A stretch of DNA of 64,000 nt, taken from contig MU858049.1 in assembly GCA_033297075.1 (NCBI GenBank), positions 62,001 to 126,000 on the forward strand, in the 5' to 3' direction. Below are positions 11,814 to 22,905 of this stretch, piece by piece; position 1 is the first letter of the stretch; each line of letters opens with the position of its first letter. The DNA is from Rhypophila decipiens (taxonomy: Eukaryota > Ascomycota > Sordariomycetes > Sordariales > Naviculisporaceae). Both the position numbers and the translations under genes were made by a program. Under the pieces are notes generated by a model. That model made no database searches and was not told the DNA's origin. It saw nothing but the letters and a program-made list of their open reading frames with translations.

Positions 11814-12984
11814 ATGGCACCTCCAGCATCTCTGCGGACCAAACCTCTCGGCAAGACAGGACGACAGGTCCCCGCCCTCGGCCTTGGGCTGATGAGCCTG
11901 AGTGCAGCTTACGGACCAACCGGGTAAGTTATTCTTATATCCCCTGACTGAAAGACCATAGTACTGATACTCACCCAGTGACGATGAAGAGCGCCTGGCA
12001 CTTCTCGACCGGGCCTGGGAACTTGGCTACACAAACTGGGACACAGCCAGCAGCTACGGCGACAGCGAGGTGCTGCTCGGAAGGTGGTTCAAGCTTCACC
12101 CTGAGCGACGCGCCGACATCTTTCTGGCCACCAAGCTGGGCGTCAAATTCGAAATCAACGACAAGGGCGAGTGGAAAGTCTCGGCCGACAACAGCCCCCA
12201 GTTCTTTAGCGAATGCCTCGAGGGCAGTTTGCAAAAGATGGGCATCGAGTGTATCGATCTCTACTATGTTGCCCGTCTGGACCCGAATGTGCCCGTCGAG
12301 AAGACGATGGAGCTGCTGGCCAAGGCAAAGAAGTAAAGAGCGAATCTCTCTAAAGTCACACCAACCGGAAAACGTAACTGATTACCTGAATACCTTACCA
12401 GAGATGGGAAAATCAAAGCCATCGGCCTCTCAGAATGCGCCTCGAGCAGTATCCGACGTGCCTATAGTATCGCCCCCGTCGACGCTGTCCAAGTCGAGTA
12501 TAACCCGTTCCAGATGGACATCGAAAACGAGACGGGCACGAACCTGCTCGCCACCTGCCGCGAGCTGGGCATCACGGTATTTGCCTACTCGCCACTAGGT
12601 CGCAGCTTCATAGCCGGCCAGATCAAGAATCCCGAAGAAGAATTTGCAGCCGGCGATATCCGTCGCAGACTGCCGCGCTTTGAGCCCGAGAACTTTAGCA
12701 AGAATCTGGTTCTTGTTGATCGATTCAGGACTTTTGCGGATAAGAAGGGCTGTACGCCTGGCCAGCTGGCACTTGCTTGGTTGTTGGCGCAGGGGGAGGA
12801 TATCATTCCCATCCCTGGGACGAAGAAGATCAGGTATTTGGAGGAGAATGTCACGGCGCTTGAGGTTCGTCTCTCTGAGAAGGAGGTCCGGGAGATTAGG
12901 GATGAGGTTGAGAAGGCTGAGGTCGCGGGCCATCGTAACTTGCCGGGCATGTTTACCGATTATTCGGTTACTGTCGAGCTTTGA
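11814..12984 (+). CDS. Aldo-keto reductase, catalytic His replaced by Ala
   Basis: The model is join(11814..11923, 11979..12332, 12402..12984), 348 aa; both introns are short with canonical GT..AG ends. The fold is a standard (alpha/beta)8 AKR: LGKTGRQVPALGLGLM at the start, NWDTASSYG with Asp58 and Tyr63 of the catalytic tetrad, ATKLG with Lys89, then IDLYYVAR where the usual His is Ala135. Later come IGLSEC, VQVEYNPF, YSPLGRSF and IPIPGTKK for NADPH binding. Enzymes of this family reduce aldehydes and ketones with NADPH. The YVAR motif resembles my memory of the CAR motif in pyridoxal reductase-type AKRs (AKR8), so a pyridoxal reductase-like role is possible. The substrate cannot be read from the sequence. 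Confidence 0.9.
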
Positions 12985-13284
12985 GGCTCGTAATTAAACG
13001 GTTGATTTGTCGATTTTCGGAGGGAATGTCAGACGGAGGGCGAATATTACAGCGTTGGCATATTTTTACTCCACTACCAATAAGTCGTTTGTTCAACAGC
13101 AGATGAGAGTCGAATAATAGGTCATATGAGGTAAGGAGGATACAATCAACGTGAACGTACGTTAAATATTTAAGGTTTCTCTATCCCTCGGTAGTTCTTC
13201 ATCTTGAAACAAATTTAAAAGAAAAGCCTGGTATAACCTTCCCGAAGCAAGCCACAAATAAGCAAGAATCCAGTCAAAGAAGAA
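12985..13284. other. 3' flank of the reductase gene, leading to a tRNA
   Basis: AT-rich non-coding sequence with no recognisable gene; it probably holds the 3' UTR of the reductase gene. Confidence 0.4.
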
Positions 13285-13400
13285 GCCCTTATAGCTCAGT
13301 GGTAGAGCGCAGCACTTGTACATACCTGCCTCTTCCAGATGTGAGGTCTGGCGGTGGCGGAGGAGATGCTGAGGTCCGTCGTTCAATCCGGCGTGGGGGC
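13285..13400 (+). tRNA. tRNA-Thr(UGU) with an intron of about 45 nt
   Basis: The cloverleaf closes fully. Acceptor GCCCTTA pairs with TGGGGGC (two G-U pairs), D arm GCTC/GAGC, anticodon stem CAGCA/TGCTG, T arm CGTCG TTCAATC CGGCG. The loop reads CT-TGT-A, giving anticodon UGU, and the intron follows position 37, the standard place. The discriminator and CCA are not encoded, as expected in a eukaryote. Confidence 0.93.
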
Positions 13401-16400
13401 ATCTAGAATGACATGGAATGAAGCTCATTGCTCATGCTTGTTATTGGAGCAATGATAATCATTTTTACAGCTTTCTTCTTTCTTCTTTCTGTTATTCACG
13501 ACCGGGTATTGGGCTTCTTTTTCTTTTTCTTTTTCTTTTTCTTTTTCTTTTTCCTTTTCCTTTTCCTCATTCCTTTGCGTTAAAGGAAAGTCGTTTTCTG
13601 ATCACGGATATATACATCAGTATTCCTATAAGCAGGTGGGAAGTTGGTTTGGTCAATACCAGGACGCTGAGGAGGTCCTTGATCGATGTCAGCAGTTCTA
13701 TCTGGTCAGAAGAGAGACCGTAATGTGCCCATGTGCATCCCAGGTGAACTGGTACGTGATAGACAACACCTGTTGTGAGCTTGTTGATTCTCAAACTTGT
13801 TACCTTTCCCAAGAAAGAAACTGAATCCAGTTGTCGCACATTCCTTCAAGATACCTAGTTTCTCCAAAGTCGCCAACTGACATCCAAGAACCAAGATCTT
13901 CACCTTTCCCGCCCCCACACACAAATGAGGCTCATCAATGTTTGGCAAATGCAGTCTATATCAAATAAAGTTAGAATCATGTTGTCCCGCGTGCTCGGAA
14001 GGAAGAGGTGCATATAAACAACATTTCATACAAAGGTTCATGTCGCAAAAAGTGCAGAAAGCCAGGCGGAACCTGCCATGTCGAACTTCTACCCCCACGC
14101 TGCCGCATCTGCTACATGTACTGGAAAGTGCAAATACCTCTTTTCACCCCACACCCTATAAATAAACGACGACAGCCGAACTGGATGATGAAGTGGACTA
14201 AGCTTAGCCGTCCCACTACATATTGGGTGGGCGTCATGTGAGATAAATGTGAAGGCGGCTGTGAAAGACCCCTATGATCGCCAGCGTGGCAGGTACATCG
14301 GCAAGGTAGGTTAAGGATGGTGATAGCAAAGGATGTGAACGTGCTTGTAGGGGAAAAGAGAAGAAAAGGATACCGAATTTAAGCAACTCATTCCAACAAT
14401 TTGGAAAATAAAAGACAGGGTGGACCAAATTTAGAAAGTCATTTACAATGAGACTTGCACGAATTTCAATGATGTCCCTGCCTGGCTTATGTATATTGGG
14501 AGAGTGACCAATCAGATATCGCGGTCAGGTTTACGACTGGATGCGGACTTTGCTCCGGAAGAAAAAGGGGTGAAAACGAATATGAGGGGCAGGCAGGAGA
14601 GCATCGATTTGTTTGAACCTCGCAAAAGGGGGCAAGAAATGCGAGAATTGGCACCCGCGGCTTTCTCGCTAAGATATCAACGTCGTGAAGTTCTGATTAA
14701 GGTGAGATCCAGTCGATAGAATGAATGAGTGCTCTCAAACAACTGACCAAAGTATTGAAGCCAAAGGACAAACTGGTAGATGGGGCCGGGCGGCTCAAGC
14801 AGAGGGAGGGGGCTTGACTAGAATACTGAGCTGAGTATGTTAGTAACACTAGGTCAGTCAGTAATAGAATATTCCGAGTCTATTGTTCATCGTCTCAGTT
14901 CTCGGGTGATCGGATCCTCCAACATGCAATGTGGCGCAAGGCTCTCGAGATTCAACGGCGACAGCAGCGGGGAAGTCAAACATTTGTTTACATGCGAGGG
15001 ACGAGAAAGAACTCTTGTCACACCCTGGCGCAATCGAATCGAAGCTGCCGAATGTCTGCCGGGAGGCCTCTTCGCGGATACGTAGCAAGGTTCATCCAAG
15101 TTGTCGACATGAGAATACTATGTATCACATGAAGTGTAACAACTATAATCCAGCGTTTCCGCGATATCCCGGACTAAGGGTGCTACTGATGGTGCGTTTA
15201 TGGCGCGATTATAATCCCTCTGAGTAACAAGAAAGTGTCTGCCGAGCTACCCTTGTCTCTCATGTCGGTATGTCTGTGTAAATGTAAGAAGGGCCGACGA
15301 CGCAGACGATGGGAGCTTCCATATGCTTGCTTGGGCTCTGATGTGTGAGTTCATCCAAACCCACACACAGCTGCTACCCTACCCACCCACCCTGCGGCCG
15401 TTGTTGGTTCCCTTCCTTTTCCGTTTGGCTTTCTGCAATGCAACATCGACAGTCTCTGACGCGGCTCAGATTTATAAACTTAGTTTCTTCCCTTTGTTCA
15501 TTACCGCTTCTGCAGGGCCAATAATCTCGTATCAGTATCTCTACCTCGCATGCCGAGATATGCACGACCAGAAAGACAGCTGGGCGTCGTTTCAGGATAT
15601 CTGGTGAGGGCTCTGTGGTAGGAATCAAGAAGGGATTCTATTATCAAGTAAATCTTGTGGTCTCCCGGCGGGAAAGGCGGCGGTGACTTCGAGCGAGCTC
15701 ACGATGGGAATATGTGAGGTGTAACGGCGAGAAGGATTGGATTCCTCATTATTGAGCTCTTTTCGTAACACAACCAAGTGACTATCTCAGCTTCTGTTCC
15801 GCACCTGACCAATTCTGTCCTCATCTGGTATTCCGGGCACAAGGTACAGAATGCGGGGGCCCGAGATTAACACATGGGCCGGAGCATCTACATATGCCTC
15901 GGCCTTCTTCTCTGAGCCGGGACAGTATCTGGGTCGATAGCTCAACTCAAGCCATGCATTTATTGAGCAAACCGAGGTAAATGGGACGATAAGACGGTGT
16001 AATGGGAAGTGAAGTGTTTTTCTGATGTGCTGTGAGGACCATTCGGTGCTTGTCAGATGCAAGAGTCCACCGGAAAGTTCGATCCGGAGACGCACTTCAC
16101 AACGCTCAAACCAATAGCTCGGGAACCAAAGCAGTAATTGGAATTTGATGTGCAGTGGTCGTATGGTGAGGGGGTATTCGTCCTGCTAACTAACCGGGCG
16201 GAAACCATAGTAAGTGACTGGATCCAGCAGACTCGGGAATGCTGGAACCGCGGGAGGGGTAATGTGCTTATTCGTCCAGCTGAACCGACTGGTGGCTACA
16301 GAGCTTTTCCTAAAGACTTTGGTACAGGGGAGAAAAGCAGGGCTGGCTGCAACACTGGTATTTTTGATCTGTTTATTACCCGTCTTGGCCCGACAGCCTC

Positions 16401-16609
16401 ATCGGGGGTTGATATTCATGATTCTCTAATCTGCAATTCCAGCTACTGCACATTTCATTCTCCAAAATCATCCATGCATGCCACGTTGCCATGTCGATAG
16501 GGAAGATGTCTTGCTGCCGAGGTGTGCATCGCATCGTAGCCAGCAATCAGGGGCGCACATGCCACCTCCCGCTGGCGGACGAGATCCGTCCATCTCCCCA
16601 TCATTCAAG
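13401..16609. other. Gene-poor stretch with a microsatellite
   Basis: In 3.2 kb no open frame resembles a protein or can be spliced into one. Apart from the CTTTTT array near 13.5 kb I see no ordered repeat. It may contain species-specific non-coding transcripts, which cannot be judged from sequence alone. Confidence 0.45.
13515..13566 (+). repeat. CTTTTT/CCTTTT microsatellite
   Basis: About eight copies of a 6-bp CTTTTT unit, the last two changed to CCTTTT, lie 115 bases after tRNA-Thr. It is a simple pyrimidine array, probably length-variable between strains. Confidence 0.9.
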
Positions 16610-18661
16610 CTACAGTCTCAAATGTGCGAAATGGTAGCCTGAAGCGTAGTTCCGATAATTCGGGCGTTGGAAACTTCTCCATTTCGCATCATGGGCATCC
16701 GTGGTTGACGCTGACGTGCCCAGCTCATTGCTTGTGTCCCGATGCTCCGTGACGTTGGGCTCCAAGTCTGGCCCCCATTCGTTATGGTCATCTTCCGATT
16801 TCCGCTGTCGCTTGTACAACTCGGGGATTGAAAGTCCGAGATGGCTGCTCGAGCGCGTTTCTGCATCTGGTGAGACTGATGCAAAGGACTGCAAATCAGG
16901 ATACTGCACGACACCATCCAGGTATAGTGCAGGGTCCCAGGATATGAACACCAGAGCCTTGACGGACCCTCCCGTGGCATACAGCATGGATCTTTCATCC
17001 CAGACCCCATCAATGTTCCCCGAGTAGCTTGGTGGGTTAAGGACTTGGTAGAGCTGTGACAAGGCAGGGTTCGGCTGTGAAGGGTCCTCATCAGGGGGCC
17101 AGAAAATAACGTCCTCGTGCTTAAAAATATCCTCAATCTTCTGGTCTAACGTATGTTGGGACGGGTCAGTCCCTAATGTTTGTAAAAGTTTGCGTTGCTG
17201 AAGCTCCACGGGTGTCCACCGACGCCGCGAGCCCCCACGGATGCGGACTCGTTGTTTCTCCGGGTCAAGACTGGCCGGGTCGTCGACCAGATCAATAAAT
17301 GTTTGGCAAGACGAGTGATACGAACGAAGTGGGCATTTGCTTGCTGTAAACATCAAGCTTTTGGATGCATCATCTCCAACATGCACCATGTGAGGGTCCC
17401 TGGAGGGAGGTCCTCTGCAGAGAGTTTGGTCGACTTTGCCAGCTCCTGACTGGCTATCAGAATTGCAAAGATCCGTACCCGATTTGCTTCCAGGCGTCTC
17501 ATCTTCAAAGGAAATTTCTTTGGTGTAATAAGTTCTTTTCGCCGAGCTCTGTCCTGAGAGCCACTCTTTTCTCGCCTCTACCACTTTGAGCTGCGAAGTA
17601 GTCTCGTCCTTGAAGAGTCTGATAAACGACCACCGCTCGTCAATTGGGCCATCGGTGTGCTGTCTCCGCCACAGCCTTTCTCGTGGAACCTTCTCCACGT
17701 TACGAAATCCTGTGGGGTCCAGAGAAAAACGAAAGCACGTGTAGTAACCCGTCCAATCCTTCTCTTCCACGGCAGGATCTAGGCGATTGGACAGACCGTA
17801 GAAATGGTCTCCAAGTATCTCGAAGCACACCGTGGTGCCGATGTCGGACCCAAGAAAGTCGGTCAGCACGAACGATCCCTCGATCCAGTGCTCGGCCTTG
17901 ATGTCGTAGGCTTTGAGTATCCAGTTCTTGTCGCCCTGCGGCCCAATCTCGGTGTATGTGCCAAAGTACAAGAACTTGTCGTTGTTTCGCACAAAGATTT
18001 TGTACGCAGTGCTGAGTTGGCGGACTGTGACAATTTTGTGCTCCTTGGCGTTGAACACAACGATCCAGTTCATCCGACGAGAAATGTGGTGGGTGTAGAG
18101 GCACGAGATTATGTTGTGGGAGCAGTACAACAGCTGAAATCTGTATCTTGTGCTTTGTCGAGACTCCACCAGAGCTTCATCCAGAAGACCGCGGATAGAG
18201 ACCACCATCTCACTTTGGGCCGATCGGTGCAAATCCAGCACCCGGAGCTCGCGTTCACGGATGTAGCATAGAACTCCATTCTCGTAGATCCATTCTTGAG
18301 CATAGCCAACCACAGCCACGAGGTACGGCGAGACACTTGAGATGGCCTCTCGCCGCTTTATAAGTCTTCTCAGTTCGGCTGCATAACGTTTGCTGGCACG
18401 GGCGCAGCGGGCTTCGAGCGTCTCTGGGGCCATGGTCTAAGCCTCCATTGTCAGCTGAGCAGTCCTTGGGGAGGGGGGGTATGAAGTGGGGGCGTAGAGA
18501 TGCTAACTTACCTCGAGGAGTGCTTTTGCAATACTTTCGTCATGGAGCAGATACTGGAAGTGCTTGCACGAGCGACTCAAATTCCCGATGTCGAGTAGGT
18601 CCAAATTGTACACCACAAACGCCACTAGTTCGTAGGGCAGTTCGACCAACGCCGGCGACAT
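16610..18661 (-). CDS. F-box domain protein, N-terminal F-box
   Basis: The model is complement(join(16610..18436, 18512..18661)), 658 aa. The start is the first ATG in frame at 18661 (G at -3); the frame extends upstream only to a GTG. The 75-bp intron has donor GTAAGT and branch GCTGAC. An F-box-like segment sits at residues 4-45 (LPYELVAFVVYNL..LSRSCKHFQYLL). The rest is long and globular, with alternating beta-type segments such as WIVVFNAKEHKIVTV and FLYFGTYTEIG at about 150-220, which could form a propeller, and a disordered stretch around 340-400. The sequence after the F-box is not one I recognise. As an F-box protein it would act as a substrate receptor of an SCF ligase; the target is unknown. 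Confidence 0.78.
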
Positions 18662-21600
18662 CACCGAGAAGACTTTCCGGAAGAGTTGCTGCACACCATT
18701 GGCACCATTGAGAAAAGGTTTGGCGGAAGCTCTGGGGGTCGGTTACCGGTAGACAAGATGAATGGGAAGCAAGGAACGGGACAGCTGCAGGCTGGGTGGT
18801 TAAGAGTTCCCAAAGGTCTGAGGCTCTGCTCTGTATGCATGGGGAACGGGCGGCGTGGAGATGGGGTACCAAATATGACCGAAGGTCTAGACTTTATGTA
18901 GCATGCAGTCTCCCTACATGTAGACGAGGCTATGCGTGCGAGAATGCTGATGCTGTGTTTCTGCAAGCTGTACCCGTATTGACATAAAACCCCCGCTCCT
19001 CTCGACTGCTGTGGGAGTCAACATCATCCTCTGCCGTCAAGGTACTGGGTGACACATTGAGGCTCAACTGGACCAACATTCCCGGTCTCGGCGCGCCTTG
19101 GATCGTCTTGGACAATTGCTGGTGCCACCATCGTTCGCGAGTCCCGGCTTGTCGCAGTGGGCACTGAACGAAGAAGCCCAAATAAATAACGAGAACCTGA
19201 ACATCAAATTGGGCCGGAAACAGCATTTAATCGACCGCGATCAGCGCGAAAGTAGCCTGAGACAATCCCGAATGCTGTGAACGCCCAGTTTTGGTGGTGA
19301 ACCACGGACAGGAATGGGCGGCGGAAGAAGCCATCGCGGCTACGGATACGGGCCTCGATGATGGCCAGGGTGTGCAGACCAATATTGACCTGGCGATGCG
19401 CGGCGTAATTCCGAACGCCCGGCGACTTTGGCAAAGAGGAGTCATTGGAAGGGGGTTTGCAGGGAATGTGAGGCTCTCCGATAGAAGAATGCGGAATTCA
19501 TGGTGACGGGAGGTGACTACGGGTTATGGAGGAACTTAAGTTTGCCCTGGACCGGAACCTGGTCAGCAGCACAAGTTACTGTAGTCGCCGGAGTCCCCAC
19601 CACACCTGTAAGGGGTATTCAAACAGCATACGGATACGGCTCCTGGGTAACGGAACTGGTGACATCAACACAAATGCGTAACCAATCCTTCTTGTCGATT
19701 TCGAACCGTGATCGTGTATCAGTTCAAAAGATACAAAGCCACTTCCACCAGCGTGTTCCTGACACCAACCTGAAGTGTTGCCAAGGTTAGTTCAAGCTGT
19801 GCAGATGTTTGTGAGCGTTTCATTTCAAAGATGCATGGCAGAGGAAGTTGGAAGCAGCCACCGTCTCCTGCATCGAGATATGTGCAGCCGAATTAGTGTA
19901 TTATGAGTGTACCAAGTGAGTAGAAGATACACAGTACCTGCTTGCAAGGCACATTCCAATTGTTACGTATCTGACGGTTCATTACAACTCGCGAAGAATA
20001 GCCAAAACAACAAAGGATCAGGAGCATGCGGCTCTGCGTCCCAGGCTGGAAATATCGCAGAGTCCAGACCTCGTAGACCCTAATAATGAACTGTACACAT
20101 CTAATAGTCGACGCCCTTCGTGGGCATGAGGCGTGGTGCTCTGACGACGATGTATCTAGTGTGTGGGATACGAGGATTGACCCGGGCAATCTGTATAAAT
20201 GATCCCAAAAAGAGCCATGGCGGGAAATCTCAACAATCAATTGGCTCGGATTGTTTAGGAACAGGAAAGCAAGGAACGAGCAAACCAGATTCAACCAATC
20301 ATATCACCGTATTGGGACTGATCTGCGACAAGGGTGGCTGGTGAATTGGCGGGGGTTGAAGTTGAAGAGGGGCCCTAGGTTCGCAGAGCCTCAATGTTGG
20401 ATTTTCAGTGTTTTCAGGGGCCCCCGATCCGGAGAAGACCCAAGTCGTACTTTCCGCGATGGAATCCAGCAGCATTATCTCCAGAGTTCTTACAGAGAAC
20501 CACATTGGATCAGTGCAACTCTATTCCACGAATAACACAATCACCTTCCTCCTAGAGTCTAGATGAACACGAAAAAGGAGAAATTCCGGTTCATTTCTCA
20601 CCTCATTTCCCCGACAGCTCACCACATTTCCTCAAAGAGAATCCCGTCCCCCAACAACCCGTCACAAATCCGTAACGGGATTCGTGAATCCAGTGATTGT
20701 CATCAGCCTCACCTCGGTGACATGATCGCGCGACCGTCCTTTAGCATTGGTGCCTCTGATTGGCTCAGAATTCAGATCATTCAGATGCCATGTACACGTG
20801 TACAATGAGGCTCTGCAATAGCAGCATCAAATCGGGTGCCGGCGGGTACTACGTCAGGATGCTATTTCGGTGTCTGAACAGCCTTTGTGCCGAGTGCGTA
20901 TGCTCGAGTTCCATTTCAACTTACTCCTCGATTTGGCTTTTCTTCACAACGATCTACAACATCACACTCTACACTATTGCACAAGGTATCATACCCAAAG
21001 GTCAAGGTCGCCAGCCACGAGGCCCTTGAAGGCCACACTGCAGGCCTCTGATACCGCCTGATGAGTGAGTCCTTTCACATGAAAAGTTGACAACATGAGA
21101 AACAACCGATGAGAGGCCATACACATTTCCCACCATAGCGCCTTGGGCTCCGCATGACACTGTGATCATGGGATCTGACAAGATTTTGGACGACTCTCAT
21201 TACGTCCTCCCACACGATGCTAGCCGAAGGAAACTAGCTGGATGACGAGCCTCTCGTGGCAGCTTATTGTACTCCAGTCGCGATTGGTCGCCCCATGTGA
21301 GAGCACAATATTGTCAGCAACCTGAAGTGGTGTCCAGCGACTCATCACAGCCGTGAATGACCGCTGCTCACAAATTTCAACAGACCAAGTCTGATCTGCC
21401 TGCTGCCAAAAGAAGGATGCAAACATTACACGACACTAAGCGTTTGAACCCAATCATCATTTCTCGGCGAACTGAAATACAAAGTGTCCAAGATTTTATC
21501 TTTTCGCAAGCTTATCTTCATTCCGGGTTGCTAACCGAGCGATGCAGAAAATTCATATTACTCACATCCGACTTGATCCGGTGGTGGTGTCGGGCTCCAT

Positions 21601-21704
21601 CCAAGTTATAGCATCGTTGGGCAAGAATTTGGGATGAGTGAGATGATATGTGATCGGCTTCATAGAGTTGCTGAGCCTTGCGCAACGGAAATCCAACTTA
21701 TCCA

Positions 21705-21728
21705 AGCGATATGACATGTCATATCGCT
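21705..21728. repeat. 24-bp perfect palindrome
   Basis: The half-site AGCGATATGACA is followed at once by its exact reverse complement, with no spacer. Chance alone would give well under one such site in 64 kb. It could be a dimer-binding site or a cruciform; no gene lies within 1 kb on either side. Confidence 0.85.
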
Positions 21729-21836
21729 GTTGTGAGCCTCCAGAAGGACCCCCAGAAGGACCCCACATGTAGTGTAGCTGACCTGTTAAGGCATTCTTCG
21801 AAATTCCGATCACGGCGGCGGGTTATTTTCAAGTCT

Positions 21837-21872
21837 ACTGAAACTGAGGCTCATACTGAAACTGAGGCTCAA
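21837..21872 (+). repeat. Two-copy tandem duplication of an 18-bp unit
   Basis: ACTGAAACTGAGGCTCAT is repeated directly with one changed base in the second copy. A shorter duplication of CCAGAAGGACCC lies about 100 bases upstream. Confidence 0.85.
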
Positions 21873-22905
21873 CTGAGTATCATGGCTTAGGGGACGAGAA
21901 TTTCCTTGGAGCGTTTCACTACAGCACGGGGCGGTAAACGAATGAGCCAGAAACAAATCCCGCCCAGAACTGAATCATGGATCCGATAATCCCGGTTCAA
22001 GGGCAGCGAATTGCCAGGGAACCGACGCGAGAGAAACCAACATTCCCGGTTTCCTTGCCATCGCTGCAGCAGGTACAAGGTTGCCGTGCCTCGTGCCTGA
22101 GGCATAATATCCTGCGCTGGAGCTCCAGACAATTCTGAGGACGCACCATCAAATAGGAGCACGTACGCTATGGACAGATGTCAACCCAAAGATGTGGCTC
22201 ACCAGGCAGCATGTCCCTTTCTTTGCCCCGTCAACGGCAAAGTAAACAATGCCCCTTTTCTGACTCTGACTAGGACAATGCCAGCGACCTCCTGAACTGC
22301 CCCACTTTATTTTGTCGCTCCTGAATCCTGGCTCCGAGCCAACCTTTCGCCATTCGCAGTTATATCTCCGTCATGATGAATAAAAAGCTCATGATGCCCA
22401 TTGAATCACTCATATGAGTCATAAGAGTCTTTTCAGCGGAAATGTTCAATTTTCAATCTCACCGCCAGGTTAGATGGCCATCCGCCTCCATTTCTGGCCC
22501 AGAATCACCAATCAGGCGGGGTCCACTTGGTGAATCCGATGAATAAGTTGCACGCTGCTGAAGGACTTGCCTAAATAGGTAGGCTCATTGGAATCATTAT
22601 TAAGGTCCATACATACATCGTGTTCATGTTGCTTGGCTGTGACGCAGGCTCCGAGTTAAAGCAAAGTAAAATAAGGCGAGCCCGGGGACTCGGAGCCATG
22701 CCTGTGAGTCACCCCCACCTCCTCCTTATTACTCAGCGAAACTCTTTGCCTTTGAGAAGACACATGATATCATTCAACTTAACGCGCCTTGCTTGCCCTT
22801 TGCACCGGAAAATAAAGGCAGGGTAAACTTGAATATTGGACATTCTTTGCAACAATCATTTTGGCGTTGCCACAAATTTGTCTTTTGAGTTTAACGGCAA
22901 TCGTC

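Larger units (their letters stand above)
18662..22905. other. Gene-poor stretch of about 4.2 kb
   Basis: No protein gene is supported. The stretch holds a 24-bp perfect palindrome (21705-21728), two small tandem duplications near 21740-21765 and 21837-21872, and an ordinary E-box palindrome at 20791. The right end is the promoter of the MOSC fusion gene. Confidence 0.45.

Noticed and set aside
20791..20804. Palindrome TGTACACGTGTACA containing an E-box
   Set aside because: A 14-bp palindrome is expected a few times in 64 kb by chance, and no gene start is near.
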